7,291 nucleotides of DNA, from NCBI GenBank assembly GCA_031257695.1, contig JAIROB010000248.1, positions 1 to 7,291 of the forward strand, given 5' to 3'. This stretch comes from Treponema sp. (GTDB lineage Bacteria; Spirochaetota; Spirochaetia; Treponematales; Breznakiellaceae). The notes beneath the pieces were generated by a model. That model searched no databases. It saw only the letters and a program-made list of their open reading frames with translations, and was not told the DNA's origin. Shown here one piece after another: positions 1 to 7,137 of the stretch (its first letter is position 1; each line of letters starts with the position of its first letter). Position numbers and translations under genes: made by a program.

Positions 1-2082
1 CTGCCCTATCCTCCCCAGCAAAAAACCGCCCAGGCTGTATTTGCCCGCGTCTCTTTTTACAACCTCCAGGGCCTTGGCGTAATCCCCCCGGGCATAGTGG
101 TATTTTGCGCGCACCAGAAGCTCCAGGCCAAACGCAATGGGATTGAGATCGCTTTCTTCAAAATCATTTTTAAGCCAGGGGGCCATCCTGCCGGTCTGGC
201 CGATTTGGGCGTAGAACCATCCGATTAGTATATCGTAGTAGAGGTAACGGTTCATGTAGGATTTTTCCTCAAGCAGGGCATCCCCGCGCCTGAGCAGTTC
301 TTCTATTTTTTCATGGTTTCCGTTGGCAATATTGATCCGCACCAGGTAAAATATAGCCCTGCCCATGGTTTCATACTGATTCTTTTCCTGTGCCTTGAAC
401 AGCGACTGGTAAGCCATCTGTTCCGCCCTGTCCTGTTCGTTGCGGAAAAAGGCCAGCTCCGCCCAGGCCAGATCGACCATGCCGTAGGTAATGCCCCCGA
501 AAGATGACACTGCCAGGGGAACGGTGGCTTCCAGCGCGGCAATGTACCGCTCCATCTCCCCCCGTTCGGCGCTGTTTACCCGGCAGAGGTAGGTGCTGAG
601 GAGCGCCACGGTTCTGGGGTCCCGGTAGGAGCTGCCGCTTTGCTGGTAGTAATGGTACGCCCGTTCAAAACTTTGCACATAGCTGTAGTCCCTGGTATAC
701 ATACAGGTCACATAGCCGATTAAACCCAAATTGAAGTAACAGTGCGCCAGCGCATAGGCGTCGCCGCCGCTGGCGAGCCCGGCCTCAAGCCTTGCGGCAA
801 GGACCTTGAGTCCCGCGGCGGCTTCTTCAAACCGTTCCAGGGCGATAAAGACCCACATACGGACAAGGCTTGCGTCGGGATTTTCCTCGAACAGGGATTT
901 CGGCGCCCGGTCCAGAATTTCCACAAGAAATTTTCCGATGCTCCTGGGAAGCAGCAGGGGCAGGGAATAGAGTATCTCAAAGAGTTTGTCCCAGGCCCCG
1001 GCCTTCGCGTAGTAACTGATGGCGTCCACCTTCAGGTTGTTTTCCGCGCACCAGGAGGCGGCCTTTATATACACATCCCGTTTCTCCTCCTCCGAAAGCT
1101 CCCCCTGCCTGCCGCTCAGATACTCCAGGAAAAGGTGGTGCACCCGCCAGGTGTGCAGATAGGGATCGTAACGGACAAAGGAGCTGATCCGCCCCAGATC
1201 CTCCAGAAGGCCGGTTTCCCCGGCGATGTCGGAAAGTATATCCATGGTCAGATGGTCTATGAGGGATAGTTTGATGAGCAATTTCCGCAGATCCTCTGAA
1301 ACAACCGAAAAAATCTCTCTCTCGATGAAGTTTACCGTATTGAGCTTTACCGAAGAGGGAAGATACGCTTCCCCCGGAGGGGAGTTTTTCAGGGCACGCG
1401 CCGCCAGATGCACCGCCAGGGCCCACCCTTCGGTGTCCCGGTACACATCGTCATACACGGCGGCAGGAGCGTCAAGCCCCTGGGCGCGGAAAAACTCCCG
1501 GATTTCCTCCAGGCTGAACCGCATATCATCTTCGGTTATCCTGGCCAGGAGGCCCTTGGAGAGCATGGGGATGGTATTGATGCCGGGTTCTTTTCGGGAA
1601 ATCAGTATGGTGCTGACGTTGGGCAGGTTGGCGGAGGTGGAGCGCTCAACAAAACGGAGCACCGCAGGTTCCCGGATCAGGTGAAAATCGTCGTAGACAA
1701 AAATATACTTCCACCCCGACAAAAGATAATTGCGGGGAATCCGCAGGTAGAGGCCGAACTTCTGGTCCGAATCGGGAAAGCCGATTTCCCGGAGCCTTGC
1801 CGCAGTATCGCTGCTGATAAACTCTACGGCCCGGCAGAAGTTTCCCCAGAAACTCCAGGCCAGGTTATCCCGCTCAAAGAGCTGTATCCAGACCGCAATC
1901 GAGTTATACTTCCGCACAAACGCGGAAACAGCCTGGGTTTTCCCGTAGCCCGCCCCGGCGGTCACCGTAACCAGGGGGCTGCGCACCGCCTTTTCCAGTA
2001 AATCGAAAATCTTGGGCCGTTCCAAATAGAATTCATTTTCCGGGGCGATGGGGATATTACTATAAAACAAATTATTCCGCAT
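1..2082 (-). CDS. LuxR/MalT-type ATP-dependent transcriptional regulator, N-terminal part (gene runs off the left edge)
   Basis: An uninterrupted reading frame of 694 codons starts at ATG 2082-2080 and is still open at base 1. Residues 43-49 read GAGYGKT, a Walker A P-loop. IFVYDDFH (127-134) is the Walker B region, ISRKEP (161-166) fits a sensor strand, and TEGWALAVHL (217-226) and WRVHHLFLEYL (312-322) match conserved segments of the MalT-like STAND NTPase module. From about residue 330 onward the protein is helical, with Tyr/Ala-rich TPR-like repeats. Proteins of this family usually run to 800-900 residues and end in a LuxR helix-turn-helix, which would lie beyond the window, so DNA binding is inferred. 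They act in the cytoplasm as ligand-responsive activators; the ligand here is unknown. No earlier in-frame ATG occurs before an upstream stop. The ribosome binding site is weak (AGAGG about 13 bases upstream). The gene is transcribed divergently from the fliG operon, but a regulatory link is not shown. Confidence 0.9.
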   Translation of the reverse strand, partial: MRNNLFYSNIPIAPENEFYLERPKIFDLLEKAVRSPLVTVTAGAGYGKTQAVSAFVRKYNSIAVWIQLFERDNLAWSFWGNFCRAVEFISSDTAARLREIGFPDSDQKFGLYLRIPRNYLLSGWKYIFVYDDFHLIREPAVLRFVERSTSANLPNVSTILISRKEPGINTIPMLSKGLLARITEDDMRFSLEEIREFFRAQGLDAPAAVYDDVYRDTEGWALAVHLAARALKNSPPGEAYLPSSVKLNTVNFIEREIFSVVSEDLRKLLIKLSLIDHLTMDILSDIAGETGLLEDLGRISSFVRYDPYLHTWRVHHLFLEYLSGRQGELSEEEKRDVYIKAASWCAENNLKVDAISYYAKAGAWDKLFEILYSLPLLLPRSIGKFLVEILDRAPKSLFEENPDASLVRMWVFIALERFEEAAAGLKVLAARLEAGLASGGDAYALAHCYFNLGLIGYVTCMYTRDYSYVQSFERAYHYYQQSGSSYRDPRTVALLSTYLCRVNSAERGEMERYIAALEATVPLAVSSFGGITYGMVDLAWAELAFFRNEQDRAEQMAYQSLFKAQEKNQYETMGRAIFYLVRINIANGNHEKIEELLRRGDALLEEKSYMNRYLYYDILIGWFYAQIGQTGRMAPWLKNDFEESDLNPIAFGLELLVRAKYHYARGDYAKALEVVKRDAGKYSLGGFLLGRIGQ

Positions 2083-2173
2083 TGCTTTGTCTCGACCTCT
2101 GCTTCCCCAAACCGATGTTGTATGGAAGCCCCGTATGAAAGTTCTTTTGCCGGCAACTTTCCTTTCGCTTGAT

Positions 2174-2203
2174 AGTGTACACCATGGGCGGCATCAACGT
2201 CAA
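2174..2203 (-). promoter_or_regulatory. Putative sigma70 promoter of the MalT-like regulator gene
   Basis: On the minus strand TTGACG (2203-2198, 5 of 6 to the -35 consensus) is followed after 18 bases by TACACT (2179-2174, 4 of 6 to the -10 consensus). Transcription would start near 2167 and give a leader of about 85 bases before the ATG at 2082. This is a consensus match only. Confidence 0.45.
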
Positions 2204-2354
2204 GTAATTCTTTGCAGAGCAATGGTTTAGGAAATTCCATCCGACGAATCCTTATTCAATTTTTACGCATACAAATACAAAGGCATGATTTTCGGACCGA
2301 GGTTTTGAAATTTTATACGAAAAAAATCAAAAATCATGTTTATTGGGGAGGCTG

Positions 2355-2376
2355 TTCTAAAACTTTGGTTTTGGGA
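2355..2376 (+). promoter_or_regulatory. Short inverted repeat in the fliG leader
   Basis: TTCTAAAAC (2355-2363) and GTTTTGGGA (2368-2376) can pair over 9 positions, two of them G-U, around the loop TTTG. There is no following T-run, so it is not a standard terminator. It could be an operator or a leader RNA hairpin. Its left arm lies within the 9-mer GTTCTAAAA that recurs upstream of the tRNA-like gene at the right end. Confidence 0.3.
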
Positions 2377-2448
2377 AAGCTTCAGGGATTTATCCTGTCC
2401 CGGTTCGCCGTTCTTGAACCGCCGCCCCTTTTTGTGTACCATGGGGAC

Positions 2449-3759
2449 ATGGCGAAGATCAAAATCCCGGTATGGCCTGAGCTAAGCCCCGAAAATACGG
2501 GGCCCGCCGCTCCCCTGGACAGGGGCATCGCGGCGTACCGGAACGCCATGCGGTCCCCGGCGGAAAAGGAGGAGGGCAAGGCGGAACCTGTCCGGGCGCC
2601 GCGGCAGAGTCCCCCGGTTCCCGGAGAGGGCTTTCTCAAAACCGGCGAGGGGCCAAAAACGCCCATCCCCGGGGACGATCCCAAAGACGGCGGAAACCGC
2701 TTCCGCAAGCTGCCCAAAATACTGCCCCGGGACGGACCGGAGCAGGGTTCCGGGGATTCCAAACTCCGGCGGGTGGCGAAGTTTCTCATCCTTATCGGGG
2801 GGGACGAGGCCGCGGGCATCCTCTCCAAGCTCGATATTGAACAGGTGGAGGCTATCTCCCGGGAAATCGCCTCGGTCCGGGGAATTTCCGGGGACGAAGC
2901 CTCGGAGATCTTTGAGGAATTCCGCTCCCTCCTTTCCCCAAGCTACCGTTTCATGGGGGCAAACTCCGGGGGCGTTGAGGCTGCCCGGCGGCTCCTCTAC
3001 GCCGCGTTCGGGCCGGAAAAGGGGATGGAATTCCTCAACCGGGCCCTGCCGAAAACCAGGGAGAACCCCTTCAGCTTTTTGGAGGAATTTAACGGCGAGC
3101 AGATCGCCCTGCTGCTCAAGGAAGAATCCCCCGGAACCGCGGCGCTGATCCTCTCCCGGCTGCCCCCCAAACTGTCCGCGGAAACCCTGACCGCCGTTGG
3201 AAGCGGCGGCAAAATGGAAATAGTCAGGCGCATAGCCCGGCTGGGCCACACCGCGCCGGAGGTGCTGGAACAGGTTGCGGGGGCGTTGAGGGAAAAGGCC
3301 CGGAAACTGGGCAACGTGCGTCCCGGGGACGCGATAACCCTGGACGGCCGGGGCGCGCTGGCGGCAATTCTGAAACAATCGGATTTTTCCTTTGGGGATC
3401 GCATCATCCAGGAGCTTGACCAGGAGGACCCCGAACTGAGCCAGGAACTCAAGGAACGGCTCAATACCCTGGAGGACGTGATCAAGGCCGAAGACCGGCC
3501 CCTCCAGGAAAAGCTGCGGTCCATGACGGATAGGGATCTGGCGCTGCTGCTCAAGGGCAAAACGCCGGAATTTGCCGACAAGCTCCTTTCCAACGTTTCC
3601 GCGCAGCGGCGGATCGAAGTACGGGAGGAGATCCGCATCATGGGCGCCGTCCCCCGGCGGGACGTGGAGGATGCCACCAAGTCTTTCCTCGCCTGGTTCA
3701 GGGAGAACCGCGAGGAAGGCCGTATTTTACTCATCGACGACGAGGATGTAATTCTATGA
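2449..3759 (+). CDS. fliG: Flagellar motor switch protein FliG family (divergent, probably a FliG1-type paralogue)
   Basis: The 436-residue product would sit in the cytoplasmic C-ring under the MS ring, link FliF to FliM and take part in torque generation. Residues 1 to about 104 form a Pro/Gly/charged, probably disordered extension. FliG_N begins near KLRRVAKFLILIGGDEAAGIL (105-125) and includes EAISREIASVRGIS (134-147). FliG_M spans about 205-280 (NPFSFLEEF, IALLLKEESPGTAALILSRLP). FliG_C spans about 300-436 and contains DLALLLKGK, LLSNVSAQRR and the terminal GRILLIDDEDVIL. The usual EHPQ FliM-binding motif reads ESPG (226-229), and some charged torque residues differ. Typical FliG proteins are about 330-350 residues, so the extra length is the N-terminal extension. 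The start is uncertain: ATG 2449 has only GGGG two bases upstream, while the in-frame GTG 2434 and further upstream starts lack a ribosome binding site. It overlaps the peptidase gene by 4 bases. No fliF, fliH or fliI gene is adjacent, unlike the canonical flagellar operon. Confidence 0.88.
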   Translation: MAKIKIPVWPELSPENTGPAAPLDRGIAAYRNAMRSPAEKEEGKAEPVRAPRQSPPVPGEGFLKTGEGPKTPIPGDDPKDGGNRFRKLPKILPRDGPEQGSGDSKLRRVAKFLILIGGDEAAGILSKLDIEQVEAISREIASVRGISGDEASEIFEEFRSLLSPSYRFMGANSGGVEAARRLLYAAFGPEKGMEFLNRALPKTRENPFSFLEEFNGEQIALLLKEESPGTAALILSRLPPKLSAETLTAVGSGGKMEIVRRIARLGHTAPEVLEQVAGALREKARKLGNVRPGDAITLDGRGALAAILKQSDFSFGDRIIQELDQEDPELSQELKERLNTLEDVIKAEDRPLQEKLRSMTDRDLALLLKGKTPEFADKLLSNVSAQRRIEVREEIRIMGAVPRRDVEDATKSFLAWFRENREEGRILLIDDEDVIL

Positions 3760-6700
3760 TGACAGACAAGGGTTTTGAACTGCTTGGGGAGGCTGATCTT
3801 CCCGAACTGAACGCCAGGGGTATTTGGGTCCGGCATATAAAAAGCGGAGCCCAGGTTTTCCATGTCCTCAACGACGACCCAGAAAACCTGTTCGGTTTTG
3901 CCTTTGCCACCGCGCCGGAGGACTCCACGGGTGCGGCCCATATTCTGGAGCATTCGGCGCTCTGCGGATCGGAAAACTATCCCTTAAAAGACGCTTTTCT
4001 GGTTCTGGCCCAGGGAAGCCTCCAGACCTTTCTGAACGCGTGGACCTTTCCGGACAAAACGGTCTACCCCGCAAGCTCCGCCAACGAGCAGGACTACTTC
4101 AACCTCATGGCCGTGTACGGGGACGCGGTGTTCCGGCCCCTGCTTTCGGAATGGACCTTCATGCAGGAAGGGCGCCGTCTGGATTTTGCCCCCCCCGGGG
4201 AAAACCAGTCCTCTCCGGGAAAACTGCGGATAACCGGGGTGGTTTACAACGAAATGAAGGGAGCCTATTCCTCCATGGACGAATACGCCGGACGCTGGTC
4301 CGTCCGGGCGGCGCTGCCCGACACGCCTTACGCCTTTGACTCCGGGGGCGACCCGGAGAAGATACCGGATCTGACCCTGGAGGGGCTGCGGGATTTCCAC
4401 CGGCGCAAATACTCCCCCGCCAACTGCCGCATATTTCTGGCGGGAAATATCCCCACGGAAAAACAACTGCGCTTTCTTGCCGAAAAATTCCTGGACAGCC
4501 TCCCCGCGGGAGAAGCCGCGCCCCCCATCCCCAGGGCGGAACCCTGGACGGAACCCCGGACCATGGTCATACCCTGCTCAGCGGGCCCCGAACAGAAGTC
4601 CACGGTGATCCTCTCCTGGCTTTTAGGGGACAGCGCCGACCGCGGCGAAACCATGGCGTTCTCCGCGTTGACGGAAATACTGTTGGGTCATGACGGTTCC
4701 CCCCTGACCCGGCTGCTGGTTGAATCCGGCCTGGGGGAAGACCTGGCCCCGGTGAGCGGGCTGGAAACCGAACTCAGGGAGACCGTCTTTACCGCGGGGC
4801 TGCGGGGGGTTGATAGGAGCGGCGGTGGCGGCGATATTGCCCAAAAAATAGAAAAACTCATCCAGGGCGAATTGCAGCGCCTTGCCTCCGGCGGCATCCC
4901 CAAAAAAGAAGTTGAAGCGGCGCTGCTGTCCATGGAATTTTCCAACCGGGAAATACGCCGCGCCGGGGGGCCCTACTCCCTGGTATGGATGCGCCGCTCC
5001 CTGCGGTCCTGGCTGCACGGCGGCAAACCCTGGGACAGCCTGCTCTTTGCGGACCCCTTTGCGGAGCTGAAACGCAGCCTTGCGGAGGACAGCCGCTACT
5101 TTGAAAAGCTCATCCAGCGCCGCCTGATCGACAACCCCCACCGGGCTCTGATTGCCATAGATCCCCAGCCGGGCCTCCAGGCGGAGAAGGACGCGGCTCT
5201 GGCCGCGGAGCTTGCCGAAAAAGAAGCGGCGCTCACCCAGGCGGAGCGGCAGGGCATTATCGACAAAGCCGCGGAACTGGAAAAAATCCAGAGTCAAAGG
5301 GACAGCCCCGAGGCGCTGGCAGCCATACCGCACCTTTCCCGGAAAGATCTTGTCCCGGATATTGAAACCGTCCCCCGGGAACTGCTCGACATCCGGGGCA
5401 TCCCGGCGCTGGGCCACGAAATTTTTACCAACGGCATCAGCTACGGGGATTTTTTTATTCCCCTGGACATCCTGGACAGCGGCGACTATCCCTGGCTGCC
5501 CCTCTTTTCCCGTTCAGTGGTTTCCCTGGGCCTTCCGGGAATGGATTACGGCGAAGTCTCCGGCCTGCTGGCCCAAACCGTCGGGTCCTTCTACGCCACC
5601 CTCCACTCAGGCTCCGCGCTGAACGGAGCCGCCGGGACTGTCCCGCTCCCCACGGGGACATTGGACCTGGTGGGCAGGGATTGGCTGCACTTCCGTCTCA
5701 AGGCCCTGGACGAAAAAATGCCCGCGGCGCTGGACCTGGCCCGGCGGCTTATCATGGAGGCGGACTTTTCCGACCGGCGCCGCATCCGGGACCTGGTTCT
5801 GGAAATGAAGAACGATATGGACGCGAGCCTGGCGCCCGGGGGAAACGGCTTTGCCTGGAGCCGCTCCGGCCGGTTTTTTTCCCGGTCCAGGGCGGTGGAA
5901 GAGCTTTGGAACGGCGTTGCCCAGCTTGAGACCATCCACCGCATTGCCGCCATGGACGCCGACGAGATATGCGCCGTACTGAGCCGCATACGGGACACCT
6001 TGATACACCGCGGGGGGCTTTTTGCAAACATCGCCGGAGACGCCGCTGCCCTCGCCGCGGCGCGGCGGGGGATAGCGGATCAGTTCGGCGGCTTAGGCGC
6101 GCCCCGGCCCCGGAAACTCCGCCCGGAGGACACGGCGCCCTTCTACGCCCTGGTATCCGGCCCGGCGGGCAAGGCCGAGGTCCTGTCCTCCCCCAGCCTC
6201 CAGGTAGGCTTTGCCGCCATGACCCTTCCCGCCGCGTCCCTGACCCAGCGGGAAGCCGGCGCGGAGGCGGTGCTGGCGCACTGGCTCTCCACGGGCGCCC
6301 TCTGGGAGGAGCTGCGTATGAAGGGCGGCGCCTACGGAGCCTCCGCCGGTCCCGACGGGATGGAGCGGGTCTTCGCCCTTTCCACCTACCGGGACCCGAA
6401 CCCGCTCCGTTCCCTGGAAACCTTTCCCGGGATTCTGAAAGAAGCCGCGCTCAAGGTCCCGGATGATGAGGAGCTTACCAAAGCGGTGATAGGGAGTTTT
6501 TCCAAAGAGACCCGTCCCCGCAGCCCGGCGGAAAAGGTCCTTGCCGATTGCCTGCGTTTCCTCTACGGCATTGAGGATCGGTTCAGGAAGGCCAAGCTGG
6601 AATCCCTTATTTCGATCACCGCGGCGGAGCTTGCCGCGGCCGCTGAACGTCTTGCCGTTTCCTGGGAAACAGGCCCGGGGATTCTCACGGCGCTGGCGGG

Positions 6701-6764
6701 AACAGCGGACGCGGAAAATGCCGCGGCAAAGCTGGGGGCGGAGATACGGACGCTGCCGGTTTGA
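3756..6764 (+). CDS. M16C-family zinc metallopeptidase (PreP / presequence-protease-like)
   Basis: The 1002-residue product matches the usual length of the single-chain clamshell peptidases of family M16C, which bind one zinc and cut unstructured peptides in a closed chamber. The inverted zinc motif HILEH lies at 62-66 (ligands H62 and H66, catalytic E65). The third ligand is E166 in GVVYNEMKGAYSS. The family block SLQTFLNAWTFPDKTVYPASS begins at residue 88. A charged, coiled-coil-like linker at about 471-530 fits the M16C-associated region between the halves. The inactive C-terminal half keeps LWEELRMKGGAYGASA, with R854 and Y860 matching the Arg/Tyr pair that contacts substrate. There is no signal peptide or membrane segment, so a cytoplasmic site is expected. 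The start ATG 3756 overlaps the fliG stop as ATGA, with GAGGA 9 bases upstream (3742-3746); ATG 3759 is a possible alternative. Substrates are unknown, and all catalytic residues appear intact. Confidence 0.95.
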   Translation: MMTDKGFELLGEADLPELNARGIWVRHIKSGAQVFHVLNDDPENLFGFAFATAPEDSTGAAHILEHSALCGSENYPLKDAFLVLAQGSLQTFLNAWTFPDKTVYPASSANEQDYFNLMAVYGDAVFRPLLSEWTFMQEGRRLDFAPPGENQSSPGKLRITGVVYNEMKGAYSSMDEYAGRWSVRAALPDTPYAFDSGGDPEKIPDLTLEGLRDFHRRKYSPANCRIFLAGNIPTEKQLRFLAEKFLDSLPAGEAAPPIPRAEPWTEPRTMVIPCSAGPEQKSTVILSWLLGDSADRGETMAFSALTEILLGHDGSPLTRLLVESGLGEDLAPVSGLETELRETVFTAGLRGVDRSGGGGDIAQKIEKLIQGELQRLASGGIPKKEVEAALLSMEFSNREIRRAGGPYSLVWMRRSLRSWLHGGKPWDSLLFADPFAELKRSLAEDSRYFEKLIQRRLIDNPHRALIAIDPQPGLQAEKDAALAAELAEKEAALTQAERQGIIDKAAELEKIQSQRDSPEALAAIPHLSRKDLVPDIETVPRELLDIRGIPALGHEIFTNGISYGDFFIPLDILDSGDYPWLPLFSRSVVSLGLPGMDYGEVSGLLAQTVGSFYATLHSGSALNGAAGTVPLPTGTLDLVGRDWLHFRLKALDEKMPAALDLARRLIMEADFSDRRRIRDLVLEMKNDMDASLAPGGNGFAWSRSGRFFSRSRAVEELWNGVAQLETIHRIAAMDADEICAVLSRIRDTLIHRGGLFANIAGDAAALAAARRGIADQFGGLGAPRPRKLRPEDTAPFYALVSGPAGKAEVLSSPSLQVGFAAMTLPAASLTQREAGAEAVLAHWLSTGALWEELRMKGGAYGASAGPDGMERVFALSTYRDPNPLRSLETFPGILKEAALKVPDDEELTKAVIGSFSKETRPRSPAEKVLADCLRFLYGIEDRFRKAKLESLISITAAELAAAAERLAVSWETGPGILTALAGTADAENAAAKLGAEIRTLPV

Positions 6765-6791
6765 CCCGGCGCGTTTTTGCAAGGAGCAGCA

Positions 6792-7034
6792 ATGGGAAAT
6801 GAAAGACCCGGAGTAAACCCTGACCCGGTAGTATTTCTACACGGCTTTAAAGACGAGGCCCTGCTGACCGTGGTCCGCGCGGTAAGGGCCGCCGCGGCCG
6901 AAGCGGGGATGGACGGCGGGAACATCGCCTTTACCACCTCAACCCCGGTCAACCTGGAATGGAAGATGAAGGCGCTGATCCGGGAAGTGCGGAAAGAGCA
7001 TGATCATTTCCGTGAGGCGGAGGAAGAGGGGTAA
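6792..7034 (+). CDS. Small DUF3783-type protein of unknown function
   Basis: The 80-residue protein carries VVFLHGFKDEALLTVVRAVR (13-32), then IAFTTSTPVNLEWKMKALIREVRKEH (45-70). This pattern, hGFkdEeL... followed by a T-x-x-N-x-x-W core and a charged helix ending in EH, is what I recall for DUF3783, a short domain found in spirochaetes and Firmicutes with no assigned activity. The family call comes from memory of the pattern, not from a search. ATG 6792 is preferred because AAGGAG (6781-6786) lies five bases upstream; a TTG at 6777 in the same frame has no such site. The 27-base gap after the peptidase gene suggests it is the last gene of the fliG operon. There is no signal peptide or membrane segment, and the tail is acidic (EAEEEG). 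Confidence 0.72.
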   Translation: MGNERPGVNPDPVVFLHGFKDEALLTVVRAVRAAAAEAGMDGGNIAFTTSTPVNLEWKMKALIREVRKEHDHFREAEEEG

Positions 7035-7056
7035 CAGGATAGGAGGGGGAAATATC

Positions 7057-7101
7057 ATGTATGCTTGGTTAGCTAAACGCCGGTTTTTCCGGTGGCTGTA
7101 G
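7057..7101 (+). CDS. Possible 14-codon small ORF with a strong Shine-Dalgarno
   Basis: ATG at 7057 opens MYAWLAKRRFFRWL, then TAG at 7099-7101. AGGAGG (7041-7046), extended by further G residues, lies ten bases upstream and is one of the best ribosome binding sites in the window. The predicted peptide is cationic and aromatic. It begins 22 bases after the DUF3783 stop. Its first eight codons coincide with the left arm of the outer inverted repeat, and its last two codons and stop fall in the left arm of the 21-bp hairpin. It may be a leader-type or toxin-like peptide, the stub of a gene broken by an insertion, or chance. Function is unknown. Confidence 0.3.
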   Translation: MYAWLAKRRFFRWL

Positions 7102-7137
7102 TTAAGTCCTTACCCTGTAAGGACTTAACTACAGCCA
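7093..7137. repeat. Perfect 21-bp inverted repeat with a 3-base loop
   Basis: The arms at 7093-7113 (beginning TGGCTGTAG) and 7117-7137 (ending CTACAGCCA) are exact reverse complements around the loop CCT. The stem is 21 bp with no mismatch. It lies between the plus-strand operon end and the minus-strand tRNA-like sequence, whose last five bases (7133-7137) it shares. A role as a bidirectional terminator is plausible, but neither side has a T-run right after the stem. A second small hairpin, CCGG-TTTTT-CCGG (7080-7092), abuts its left side. Confidence 0.85.

Larger units (their letters stand above)
2083..2448. other. Divergent intergenic region between the regulator gene and fliG
   Basis: This stretch is markedly richer in A and T than the genes on either side, mainly over 2220-2345. 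An open frame runs through it in phase with fliG from 2212, but its composition and amino-acid content do not look coding, so I treat it as a leader. It holds the minus-strand promoter listed separately. On the plus strand only a weak promoter candidate is visible (TATACG at 2314-2319 as -10, poor -35 TTCGGA at 2291). Nearer to fliG there are two short hairpins: 2355-2376, and a 6-bp stem CGGTTC/GAACCG at 2401-2421. Neither is followed by a T-tract. Confidence 0.6.

Noticed and set aside
1962..2240. Minus-strand 92-codon frame overlapping the start of the regulator gene
   Set aside because: It is in a different frame from the P-loop protein and has no recognisable motif; it is a shadow frame.
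2212..2448. N-terminal extension of fliG by 79 codons in an open frame
   Set aside because: The stretch is AT-rich, unlike the gene, encodes an unlikely Ile/Lys/Arg-rich segment, and lacks a ribosome binding site near 2212.
2997..3953. Minus-strand 318-codon frame opposite fliG and the peptidase start
   Set aside because: It is Ser/Arg-rich antisense translation of GC-rich genes; both sense frames carry family motifs over the same bases.
4623..5417. Minus-strand 264-codon frame opposite the peptidase gene
   Set aside because: It is low in recognisable motifs, rich in Gly/Phe/Gln, and fully antisense to a well-supported M16C gene.
5841..5880. Homopolymer-rich stretch (TTTTTTT near 5874) as a possible frameshift site
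   Set aside because: The peptidase frame continues without a stop and family motifs are intact on both sides.
7080..7092. CCGG-TTTTT-CCGG as an intrinsic terminator
   Set aside because: The T-run is in the loop, not after the stem, and the stem is only 4 bp.
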